DNA of 64,000 nt from NCBI GenBank assembly GCA_964017145.1, contig OZ024844.1:1674001-1738000 (forward strand). Reading direction: 5' to 3'. Source of the stretch: Agrocybe praecox (taxonomy: Eukaryota; Basidiomycota; Agaricomycetes; Agaricales; Agrocybaceae). Within the stretch, counting starts at the first letter, position 1; every line of letters starts with the position of its first letter. The position numbers were made by a program, and so were the translations under genes. Below the pieces are notes generated by a model. It was not told the DNA's origin. It ran no database searches and saw only the letters and a list, made by a program, of their open reading frames with translations. This document shows, piece by piece, positions 47,959 to 60,000 of the stretch.

Positions 47959-48515
47959 ATGGCAGCAGGTTTACGAAGTGAGCGCCTTTCCACCATACTG
48001 TCAAACTCTGGCTAATGTGACCTTAAAAAACAGCCGTCATTCTGCTTTCTTTCGTTCTTGCTGTTGGGTTCTTGTTGATCATCCTTTCGTGTGCTTTATG
48101 GCAAAACTGGCTCCCGTTGCTTGTTGGTATGACCCGCACTTTCTTAGTTGATGAATGACTTTTGCTAACGCCCCTCTAGCCTTGACATTTGTACTAGCAC
48201 CTCTTCCAAACGCCCTCTTCTCTCATTGTGGGTCGGACGAACTATCTGCGAGTTATGAAGGTTCCAGTGCCCCAATCGACTTGGGACGATTCATCACTTC
48301 TATCTTCGTCGTGACTGGCTTTGCACTCCCCATCATCCTCGCCCATTCACATGTCATTGATCCCAAGGCTTGTGTTATGTCAATCGCTGGTGGAGGGTAT
48401 TTCATTCTATATAACTATCACCCTGATAAAAAGCTAATACTTCACCAGGTTAGTGTATGCTACAATAATTGCATATTCCGCAGCATTCAGTCAAGAAGAA
48501 TCTGATTACGATTAA
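47959..48515 (+). CDS. VPS55: Vacuolar protein sorting protein Vps55 (LEPROT family)
   Basis: Small four-span endosomal membrane protein that, with Vps68, controls late-endosome traffic. The full spliced sequence is about 130 residues. It begins MAAGLRTVILLSFVLAV, continues LWQNWLPLLVALTFVLAPL and then the family signature PNALFSHCGSDE. ITSIFVVTGFALPIILAH and ACVMSIAGGGLVYATII give the third and fourth spans. It ends YSAAFSQEESDYD with a final acidic tail as in relatives. Three introns: one after codon 7, one inside the second hydrophobic stretch, and one with a GTATTT donor after AGG. High confidence. Confidence 0.95.
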
Positions 48516-48613
48516 TAATGACGTTGTAAATCAAGTATCTGTGTAACAGCAAAGCTGAGTAGTGAAATAATACCCCTATCGTAAAGTTTTATGCCTTTGT
48601 TCGCCTTCTCGAT

Positions 48614-51600
48614 CTACGAACCCTCCTTGAGAATAGCTGTGATATGTGTCCGCGCTATTCTAACGTCTACTTCTGCTCCTCCGAAGCCTCGCACTTGAGC
48701 TGATATCTCGAATTGACCGGAAGTAAGGAAACAAAGCGAGGTGGTGATTTCTTTCGACTGTCCACTTTCCAGACGACCCACAGGGAGGTCAGTGAGTACA
48801 CCTTCGAAAATGACATATTCTGCAGGATTGACTTCAAAGTCTAATGTGAATACGAGAGGTGATGCTATGGTTCATGGTTAGTTTGAAGTGACAAAAATAT
48901 CAATAGGATGTTCAACGAAACTTACGCATTAGATTTACGACCGTCGCCCGCAGTTCAACAAATTCATTGACTTGAGGGTAGTATCTAAGACCTCTGGTAG
49001 GTTCCTCAGAACTGATGTCAGAATCCAAGGACAGTTGTATGTGGGCAATCTCAAGACGGAAAACGTCCACCATCGGTTGCGTCATTCTCTGGCTCCTAAA
49101 AGACAGTTCTCCCGATCTAGTTCCTCCGGTCTATGGGATCATCAACAACCAAATTAAAGTTCAAGCAAATTATTTGGCGCCTACCTCTTGCCATCTAGCT
49201 TGGACACATTTGAACAACTCTTCTCTGTACCAAAACAATTCACGTTGTGCCTTTTGCTCGCTTGAAGTTAAATTTGACTGGGTCAGAACAAATTGCCTGT
49301 CAGACAGGGTGGGTATAGGTTTAGAAGGAATATCTTCTGTTAGCAGAATTTTCTTGATCGGAATGACAAGTCTGTGGTTGATGATGAATGGAGTCGTAAG
49401 TAAACAGAAGATAAACAATTGGAGGATGCAGTTACCTCGAGACAGAGCCTGGAGGAATAGTCGTCACAGATGAAGCGGTTGATTCGCCGTCTTGCGTCCT
49501 CAACAGGGTAAGATCGAACGGCGATCCATAACTGTTTCGCACATCTATAGAAAATAGACACCACCCTGCATCCTCTTCAAACCGAAGGGAGCTCAATCTG
49601 CCTTTCTTCACATCACCGTTCTGTCTCATAGGCCGCTGGGGATAAGATGGAAATTGTAGGAGGTCCATGTTACTACATTCAAGCATATGGTAAACTGTGA
49701 CCATTAGCGGATACGAAACTTGGCGTAAATAAAAAACGTCTGAATCTTTTAGGTTGGGATCTTCAGTGCAAGAGTAAGAGATGTGGATTGTGCCATTAGT
49801 GCTGCAAAGGATCTTTGAGCCTGAATCGTGCGATTAATTAATAAAATGGACCATACCAGCCCACTTTGCCAAAGCATCCCAAAGTCAGTGTCAAATGGTG
49901 GCTCGGCGCAATTGCTTTAGTTTCATCGTGATCCCATGAGAATACTGGCTTGTGTATGAGGCTATATTCTGTTTCGTAAGTTTCGAAGACGGAGAGATTT
50001 CCATCTGCTAGAGCTTTTTGAGCTGGTTCAATGGTGGAGTCTTCAAAAGCAAAGTGCAGGAAGTCAACAGGAATAGGAGAAACGTTCTCTAACGTTAGAC
50101 GTATCGTTGATCTAGGGGAGTTTAATCGTTGCTTAATGAACCTTTGGTATTTGATTTTGACTTACCTTTCACCGTCGTACAACATCAATGCTCCATGGGT
50201 TACTGATGACCGTCGTATTCGAAGTAAGGGTTGTTCTGGTACAACTTTACACTCCAAAAATCGGAAAGATGGTCCCGAAGAACTTTCTGGTTTTGTACTA
50301 GTTCGCTGGATAGATCTTTTCCAAGAATAACGTTCTAGGCCGGAGTACTTCGATCGACCATTCTCGGAGTTGATTACACGACGTTTACGAGCAATCCGCT
50401 CCTCTTCTTCAGTGGTATATAGAGGGAGAATATATTCCCTAATTATTCCACCAGGCGCTTGCACAAAGCATCCCCTAATTATTAAGGTGCCAGATTCCAA
50501 CGCTTTCCCGGAGAGAACGACTTGATGAAGGGTATTCGCAGGAATGACTAGCCTAAGAGGTTGTGATTCAAAGGCTACACCTGAGGTACTGTAAATGTGT
50601 ACCATTAAGAGTGGATAAAATATAAAGGATATAGTAATCACCTTAAAGATAATTCTTGCAGTTCAAGGTCGAAGATGTATGGATTCTGCAATGTGACGAC
50701 GAACTCCAGAATTTCTTTCTGGACTACGAGGGACTTCCCCTAAGGTAGTAGATAAGATACCGAATGATAGTCGACATCAAAATTTACCTTGCTAGCAGCA
50801 GCTTTCCTTGGATTGTAAAGGAAGGGATCGGCGATTCCTTGAATAAGTGGTTTTAAGTCTGTAGGTTTGTGTTGGATAGAACGTGGCTTTTCCGCTGGTA
50901 CTCGAATTGCAGGCAGCCTAAGCACAAGACTAAATCAACGCGATCGAGAATCTATGAGCTGTTTATAGACATACGGGGCGACGGAAATGCTGACTATCGG
51001 CCGGCCCGACCAATATTCGGCAGCCCTTGCATCTCCTCTTCTTCGAGCAGTGACCAAGGCTCGGGATGCGGTTGAATATAAGTGATACTGGTCCCCAGGA
51101 GTTAGGACATTCTGAAGGGTTTTCAGAGAAGCTAAGGCGAATTGAGCAACCGTGGGGAAGTCTATCAAGTATATATGAGACGGGCTGGCAGTTGATATCA
51201 TCATGTTTTAACAAAAACAAAATACCTGGTAAAGCCTCTGCAACAGCGACGGCTTCCCGAACAACCCCCACCTGCAATTCGGGCCATCCACAAGGTTCTC
51301 GAAGCTCTTCAATAATATCTTCATCGTACTCATCCAGGGAAGGGGAATGATTGGCAACCTTTTCTTGAGTATCCTTTACCAAGCCAACTGCTTCGAGATT
51401 TATCCCAAGGACCTTACAGACATGCTTCAGTAGACCCAGGATACTAGCATTTCCTGCTGAGCTTTCGCTAAGTCGTACACCCACGGTCCCCCAGCCAGTA
51501 CCCCCTACAGGATGAACATTGTGGATGCCTAGGCCTGCACTCTGAGGTACAGTAGATGGTTGTGATATTCCATCCTCTTCCCGACCGCACACCAAAAGAT

Positions 51601-53331
51601 CCAAGATACATCCCAAAACTTCTCTGAGCACATATGCTTCTTTCCTTTGGTAGCCCAAGCAAGCGTAAAAACTTGCCATCGCTTCTAAAATCGTAATCCG
51701 TTCTCGTTGTCCTAAATGCAATAACCATGGCCCATGTAGTTGAGCGAGAGAGGCCGCTATCGAAGTCCGTGTTATTCCTGTGATTGCACTGAGACGCTCG
51801 GATATTAACCAGTTTGCTTCTCCGCTTATCAATGTAGGAGGCAGTAGTGGTTTAGGACCCGGGTGAAGCATATTTGTGAAAGCAAGTGGCCCCCATCCTT
51901 TCGATGACCAGACAGAGAATAGAAGGGACGTCTGACGCAGTACACATTCACAATAAAGATACGCTAGAAGTGAATGCATCTGCTCTCCATCCGGTGCAGG
52001 TGTCTTTTGATATAGGTTTATCGCTTGCTGTAATCTATCCCCGACATCGGTCCAAGGTTCTCTGACAGCGCTCGCGGAGTTGTTCTAAGGATAACTCTTT
52101 AGGTAGGGTTTACAGGATAGAAAGGAACTCACAAGCCCATGTCCTGTTATCCAAGCTTCGATTATGGCTACTGTTGCCATACCCTCCAAAGTGCACGCAT
52201 ACCAAAGGGGGTCGTGACTGCTTCTGAACAGTTGAATAGCTTCAGTGTACCTATGTGTATCGCTAGGTTCAAATGAGTGCGAGATGAATTAGTAGTTTGA
52301 CATACCAAATAGTGGCATCTTCGGTACGCCCTGAGAGAAGGAAGAAGTCACCAAGCATTTTATATAGACGCCCATGAGATGAGCTAGAGCCAATAGTGCT
52401 TAGTCTTTTCTTCTGTGCTTGTATGCCCAATGTTGATTGTTTAGGTGGAACATTCGTCGATGCATTGCGCTTCAAGGTTGGAGCTGCGCCTAGTGTAAAT
52501 GACGGCCTTCCTAATTCTGGTTGACTAGCGGGGGAGGAAAGACTTGCAAGAGAATCGACTCTTGAGAAGGAAGATAAAGAAGACGGTAATTCCGATAGAG
52601 GTGGTAGAAACGGCATCAAAGTAGCGTTGAGATATTCATTGCCAATTGGAGTTTCTAACGCTTGAACCTATACAATAATCAACACAAATTCAGTCTTAAG
52701 GCATGCAAAGAATTCACCAATTCTCCTAGCTCTATTAGAACTTGAGAACATAACACCCCAAGCAAAGTTCCGAGATGTAATTTCCTGTTCGTGATCTTAG
52801 GCACTATCACTAATCCTGGGAGATTATCCCCGGGGTCTAAATTCACGGTCCCTTCTGTATCTTCAAAAGCAAAGCAGTTCCTCACCAGAGGATAAGTGCT
52901 TCCCTCAGGGAAAACATCAACCAAAGATGCTTCGAACTGACTATACAATGATTTCAATGAATCGTTAGCTGAGCAAGATGCTACGCCTATGACAGCCAGG
53001 GGGAAATGAGATGGTCGAACAAGAGATAACAGAGATTGTGACTGTGGTGGCGGGTGTGTCGGAAAACTGAGAAGAAGGTTGCCTTTGGATAGTGGATTGG
53101 GTAAAAATCGCGCAGCTATATCGCATGTCAGAGAACCTCCGCATCACGGAAACATATTCTTATGAGCACACCTTTCCCATCTTTCGTATTAGTTGGTATT
53201 TCACCCAGCCTGAGGGAGTCAAAGCTTCTGATCTCTTCTGCGTATGTCTCGAAAGCTGACTGAAGGATAGATCCAACGGGTATGAGCAAAATGCGTAGGT
53301 GAGACAGAGAGGCGAATGCATGGGTATCCAT
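48614..53331 (-). CDS. TRS120: TRAPPII complex subunit Trs120 (TRAPPC9)
   Basis: Large subunit of the TRAPPII exchange factor for Rab11-type GTPases at the late Golgi. The opening SLSHLRILLIPVGSILQSAFETY and EIRSFDSLRLGEIP matches Trs120. Then come FLPNPLSKGNLLLSFPTHPP, SQVLIELGELV and a Ser-rich linker, then GRLYKMLGDFFLLSGRTED and DPLWYACTLEGMATVAIIE, a conserved TPR-like segment. The C-terminal half consists of beta-rich modules with little local identity I can name, e.g. VLSGKALESGTLIIRGCFV, ending with HITAILKEGS. About 1,300 residues and about 15 introns. The start at 53331 gives MDTHAFAS directly before the conserved opening. It is divergent from DPM2. Confidence 0.92.
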
Positions 53332-53578
53332 TGTAAGATCTTGCGCGCGTTCAAAAGATTTTATTTCGCGCGTTGGTAGGAAACAGCTACGACGGCATAT
53401 GTGGTAAAAAAAAGTAGAGGCTGTAGAGCTAGGTTCAGCTAGCGCCTTAGTATACTGACTCGGATCCGTTATGATCAGAGATCACATGGGGACCTGTCAA
53501 CAGTCGTGTCCTGTCCTGTCGCCGAGTCCACTCGTCTTCTACCATTCACCATAACTTATAAAAAACGTCTTCATACAA
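53332..53578. promoter_or_regulatory. Divergent promoter of TRS120 and DPM2
   Basis: This 247 bp lies between two start codons pointing away from each other. It includes a TATAAAAAA word at about 53558-53566, close upstream of the DPM2 ATG. No open frame of note. Confidence 0.4.
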
Positions 53579-53947
53579 ATGGTCAAGTCCTTTTTTCGTG
53601 GATACAAAACGCGGGCTGACAGAATGATTTAGGGTGGAAGTGATAAAGCTTTAGGAGGTGCCATGCTGCTGGCAGCATCCTTCGTCTTCACATATTACAC
53701 GACATGGGCAATGCTACTCGTGAATTCTATCGTCTTCAAGAGTTAAACGCGTCGACTGACATTATGCTAGCCTTTCTTTGATAGCTCCAATGCCATTCAC
53801 AGCTGGTTTCCTGCCAGGGAATGGGCAGTGAGATTACCGGCTTTTATTCTAGTCATTGGACTTTCCGTCATAGGACTATTTCTCGGTTCCACCATGCTGA
53901 AAGAGAGCCGGAAAAAGGCAGAACAAGCAAAAATGAGGACGGCATAA
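53579..53947 (+). CDS. DPM2: Dolichol-phosphate mannosyltransferase regulatory subunit Dpm2
   Basis: Small ER membrane subunit that stabilises the catalytic Dpm1 and helps GPI-anchor synthesis. Exon 1 codes for only the initiator Met (53579-53581); a 51 nt intron (53582-53632) with GTCAAG donor and GCTGAC branch point follows. Exon 2 gives GGSDKALGGAMLLAASFVFTY, then TTWAMLL to a second intron. Exon 3 starts PFFDSSNAIHSWFPAREWAVR, the family's conserved loop, and continues with the second membrane span (LPAFILVIGLSVIGLFLGSTM). It ends with a basic tail. About 84 residues, two spans, as expected. Starting at the internal Met of exon 2 would lose the conserved SDKALGG. Confidence 0.9.
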
Positions 53948-54071
53948 CGGAAATGTTGATTGAACGGAGGACTTATTGTCTACCACAACTGGCTGATTTA
54001 TCAACAGAAACAAATAAATATATTCAACTCATAAGTATCTTTGCTTCCTTCCTGTATCTGCAGGAGTCAGT

Positions 54072-57000
54072 TTATTTACAGTCCCGCCCAACTCCCATCA
54101 TCCTTAATTTCTCAGCGGCGAGGAGCTCCTTCGCGGTTTGGTCGAGAAATATGCTCATATTGATCGGGTCAGGGGCAGGTTCCACCATTATTCGTAAGGC
54201 ACGGGAGACCTTATTAACCAGCGAGTCAGCTTTGGAACCATGGTGGAAGTCGATGCCTACTCACTTTTGCAGACGAAGAGTCGCCGCGGTTCAGTGCTCG
54301 CAAACGATTTAAAATCGATATGTGCCCAGAAGTGTCCAGGGCGAGGGGATTTTTTAATGAATGGATGAAAATCAAGAGTTCTGCTGTGGACGTTGAGGCG
54401 AGAGATACTAAAGTCTATCGATATCCATTATTGGGTTAGGATCGGTATTCCTAAGATAGTACTTGGATAGAGCCTCACAGGATAAAGACCAGCTTGGACT
54501 TCGATCTCGAGAACATCTAAGAACTCCTCGTAGGCTGACCAGAGCTCGTTCCATACACTCGCGACCATTGTCTCCCCTCCTTTGGTCAGCTTGCCCATGT
54601 AATCAGCTATCACTATCCATAATTTTATGGCTATGTGGGTTTGATTGACATCAGTTGTTGCTGCCATTGCCGACGATATTCCAGAATGAACGTATTTCCT
54701 TAACAATGGCGAATAGACTGCATTGAAGGTGGGGAAATAGCTGAACATCATTGATATCCAGTCTTCGAGCCCGGCTTCTAGCGTTGACAGAAGTAGGATG
54801 TTCCAAGATCTCATGCTAAGAGAATTTCGAGAAGGGGTTTTCTATAGGAACAGTATGTTACGATCTTTCGCGTAATTGAAGAAATGAAGGCGAACCTCTG
54901 AAGTTGGGTCCATGAGTCTCTGGAGAACGGATGGGTCTTGATTTGCAATTTGAAGAACAAATTTCCCTGTAGTCAGCATAGCTTGGAAATCATCTTCAAT
55001 ATTTTCTTCTTGCCAAAGATGATTTTGCAGGAAGTTATATGCTGGTTCCAGCATACTACGGAATAGGTGTGCATGAGTAGAAGAAGGAGATAGTGAATCA
55101 GCGTCCTCAGTTGCTGTAAGGCTCTAGAAATTTAAATTATCAACCGATCGTTGGGTTGAACACTTAAATAACTTGCACCTACTTCTATCAATGATTTCAT
55201 CGTCAACGGATGGATCTTTGTTTTCATAAGGAACCCATCTTGCAAGATCTCAAAGAGAACATTTGTAATGTCGATAAATCCGGGCGCAACTTCTTGTGAT
55301 TTCGGTCGAAGATTGGCCGTGACTTTGATGAGACGTGCTAAACACTGTTTACTGACATGTAATCGATTTACTGCGGCTCGGACGACTCTATCAGCGTATG
55401 GTAAAAGTTCCTGTTTGAGGTGAACAGGATTAGCATTCGAAGACTTTGATAGGGGGAAACAGCGTCACATTGCTGAATCTCTTGTGGTTTTGAAGCAGGA
55501 CAATAAATATCACGAATAGGGGCGAGGGATCTGCTTTTTCTATTGTCCCATCGGACATTCGTCGCACCAGGTGAGTGAGTTGCTGACCGACGACTATGTT
55601 TAACGGTCAACATTATTATAGATCTGGAAATAACCTGAAAAGACTGACATTTGATCAGGTCAAGGCTATAGCCCTCGTAATACACGGTCTCAACAAAGCT
55701 CGATAAATTTTGTACGAACATTTGGAACGTCGCAGGGTCGCCGTCAGCTGCACGGGTAAGCGTGTCTCGAAGGAGAGCATCACAAAGTGCTTGCGGCGTC
55801 AAATTACTCTCTTTCCATTGTCCTTGGAAAACTTGAAAAAGTACATCGAAGAACTCGGATTGGTGTGGACGCTGTGAGTGACATCAGTAAACAATCATAG
55901 TGTGTCACCCACATCAATCATACCTTCAGCAAATTGAGAAGTAAACCAATATTGTAGAATCTGATGGTTTTCAAACCAAGTCGGTTTGTAAATTGTCCTC
56001 GAAATGATTTTGTGAGGAAATGTCATACTTACGAGTTCAGGGTGTTCCCAATCAAAAGTTTTCCGTGTGTTACTAAAGAATCTTGACTGGTTCTTCCTTG
56101 GACGGCAATTTCGTTGGCTACAAGCTCAATAATCGTTCTAAAGCAAGGCAATCAGTCCACTAATACACAAGTACAAAATAATAAGAAACCCACGAAACAT
56201 TAGCACCCAAGATACTGTGCCATTTATTTATCGACGCTTGGGCAATGGACATCGATAATTGACGTAGTTCGTAACTTATATCTTTTGATAATAGATCCAC
56301 AGCACGCAATGTTGCTCTTCTAAATAACGGCTGTAGATGGTGCAATAGAGGGTCTTCAAAATCGTACTTGTGTAAGGTGATATAGAGAGTTTCGAGTATA
56401 CACTTTAGGGTCAGAACGGGCAAGCTCGATAAGTCACGCAAGGTGCTTAGTATACAAAGCACAGTGTCAAGAAATGTCGTTCCCAACAAGACAGTCGCCA
56501 ACTTGTCCTCAGGGGCATTTGGGATCCCAAGTGCCTCATAAGGTAATCGCGCATAATATGGCGCGTCCACCACATGGGCCAATTCTTCAATGCAGGGATA
56601 GGCAGATTCCGATATTTCGTTGATGTCCCCAAATTGCAAATGGAAAGATTGACCACTTTGAGTGGGGTGGGAGGAGATTCGGCTAAACCCAGATATTTGA
56701 ACGAATTGAACTTTAAGCTTCATCATAGAGAAGTGATCAATCTCGATACCATCCGATATCATTTGAAGACTGAGAAGTATGATTGACACCTGAAAGCATA
56801 TTCGCAATGAGGTTCCGAAGTATAGAAATGGTGCAACAAAATCTGACCCGTAAATGAGCCAAGTCTGGGTCAGTAGCAGATAGACGGTGAGCATGTTGTT
56901 CGGTAGCGCTGGCCCCATTTGCAGCGTGCCCAACTTTTGTATCATAATCATATTCCAAGGAATCAATGATATGCTCCCAGCTTAAAACTAGCCATCTTTT

Positions 57001-60000
57001 AGTATGGAAAAGTAATGGCCCAACACACATTGACCATACCTTTCCATTTAGGAAAATACGGCCGAAGCTGTATTAAGAATCCCACGAGATGGATACGTTC
57101 TGCAATAGTCGCCTTTATTATGGACTCGTTCCAGCAATGTGAGATAACCTCAAAATGCACAGGCAGTAATGAAGCGGAAAAGGTTTTAGCCGTCAACCTG
57201 ACTTCTTCCTGAAAGGAGATCAAACACGGATCGAAACGAGAGTGGTCACGAACTCACGTTAGGATCATTCCATAACGAAGAGAAGAACCAATAAAATATG
57301 ACAATCACACTAGAGCGCCATTGTCTTCCTTCGACGTCAAATGCCGGGCTAGAGACGTCAGTTATCATGCGGAACAACCTATTGATACCAGAAAGCCTTG
57401 AGGTATTTCAGATTTTTTTTCAGCACTCTCAAGGTAGTTTGCACAATACCTCGCTTCAAAAGAACTATTTGATGGATCTAAATGTGCTTGAACAATGTCT
57501 TGCAAGTGTTCAGAATCCACCAGAAGGCTGCGGAGCAGAAGATTGGTACGGACAAGAGCGACGTCCTGGCGTTGAATGTTATACGTGGTCCAAACACTAA
57601 ATGCTTTAAGATAATAGGACACTATGAGATGGCCGGGAAGGACAACATACCAGAGAGAGATGAGCTTCCCATTTCGTAGAATAAAATTATCGACCTCAAA
57701 GCTTTCCAAGAAAGGCGAGTCTAAGATGAACATGTTAAGAAACTTTGCCACGATACAAACGATTTGTTCAACGCCAGTTTGTATGTATAACTCCAAAGAT
57801 TTCAAAATCTGTGGCTCGACGATGACTGGGTCAACAACTCCAGATCCACGAACTGCCACCTTTCTCCTAGAATGATGTCAGATAGGCAGTTGAATGTCCA
57901 ATGGGAATAAACATACCGAGATGGCAGATCTTGCACCTCTTCTGGAAGTATGATACTCGAATTGAGGATACTCAACCTTTCGCAGCCGTAAAGGCGCAAA
58001 CATGCCGCAAGGGATTGTCGAATTATAGACAATCTGCATATCTCAAGAAATTCATAAAAAAATTTTAAAAAATGAAAATGAAAACTCGACTCACGACACA
58101 GTTGCATGTTCTCCGGATTCAAGAGACGCCGTGATTGTAGTCGCGAGGTGGGCGTGAAGAGAAGAAATCAAGCTTTGTAACTCTTGTCGTCCGGAAGACC
58201 GAAGCCACACTGTCAACAATACAGCTCGCATAAGCATGTCGGCGTTCTGCAACAAGTCTTCTCCATTCTTTTCTATTGATTTTAGAAATAGTTTAAATGT
58301 TCCAATCGGAATATTGATCCCAGATTTGACCACACTAGAGAGAAATGACAGTGTTCTGGAGAGGCCATGAGGTGACTGGATTGCAAAATTGGATATGGCT
58401 CTAAGAGGATCCGCGTATAAAAGGGAAGGGGAAAGATTGGATCCGTCTGAGCTGATGTCATGTGCAAAGCTTGAACGAGCGGCTTCCCCGTCATGGCCAA
58501 GAAAACGAGATAGAGAAGGGATCGGCTGTATACTATGTTAGGTTCAGTTATTCACATGCTCAAAAATCCTAACCTTGCTGATTTGTTTAGCATCGTGGAC
58601 AAAATCCAACCATCGAATAAACAGGGAGTCAAAAACGCTGAAAACTACCGAACATTGGCACAGTTTTATGATAGAGCGAAGCAGGTCGTCGCAGACTTTG
58701 GATAGCTGTAGGAAGGAATAATCAGTAAAAAAAAAAGGAAGACTGAAAGAGACGGTAAAAAATTCAGTACGTTTTCTTGACCAACAACACCCAATATTGT
58801 ATCGGATTCCGAGAAATCTTCATCTTTGGCGGCCTGCAAACATGTCTCGAATAGGACTTCACAATAAAAATCAGGTTGAAGATTATGCAACTCAAACAAC
58901 CACGGAAGGGCAAATCGTGCTAATAAAGAACGTCTAGAAGCCACATAGTCACCACCGTTGCTAGCAAGACCATTAGCAGCAGGTCGACTGTCTGACAGGG
59001 AAGGCCAGATCGGCGAGTGTCTGCTTTGACGAACACCAGGAAGGGGCTTCTGTTTGGCCACATATTCACGGAGAATAATGGCCAGGTTATCATCCTTGAA
59101 GTTTCAAAAAAGGCTGCATTCAGGTTTGATGATAATTATGCAGAGTATTTGACCCACCTCGTCCAGAATCCACGATAGTACTTTATCTGATAGACGCTTG
59201 AGTGCATATTCCGATGCCAAGCCGTTTGGCCAAAACCGTTTTGTCAGTAAAAGAAAACCAAATTCGTTTGTCGACAGATTTAAGTCAGCCAACGAAGACT
59301 CCACAGCTGAAACCAATATTTCCACGTTAATGGAAAGATCAAGGCCAAGGGGTAACGGAAAGGTGCACACTTCTTCCTTTTGGCGGAAAATGTCTTCGAA
59401 CGGTAATGGGTTATGATCGAGCCTGTCGAGAAATGATAGGTGATGTAGATGATTTATAATATAATGAGCAGCAAAGTCAGATTTCAGGCCAAAATCTACC
59501 GCAAGTATTTGTCGTATATGAGCCAATGAGGTAGCTTCGAGTGGACAAGCGGTCGCTTCAACATCATTGTCGGTATCCATTTCCATAGGGTTCACATTCA
59601 GCAGATCAGAAGCCGTTCGGACGGATTTCTTGCTTTCGGAATGCGGCACTTTTATGGCTGCGGTCACATATTCTAGATATGACCAGCTAAACATAACATC
59701 GAGCTTCCTGGCAGCAGTTTCAGTGTCCTGAATGTACTGAGATGTTGATGGGGAGTATGAGAGCCAGTCCGAGTCAAGGAAATGCTCAGACCGTCGAATG
59801 GTCCGATGAAGTTCAAATTCCTTGAGCTTCTGGTCAACAACATTGACTGCGATATTTCGATCCTGTAGAATCACAATCGACCCATACTCCACGCCATTAG
59901 TGAGTATTTGCAACTGTGTTTTCAAAACATCGCGGAAGATTGATAGTTCCTCGTAACCAAAGGTGCCGAATTGTTCGTCACTAAGGTTTACGATCGGGTA

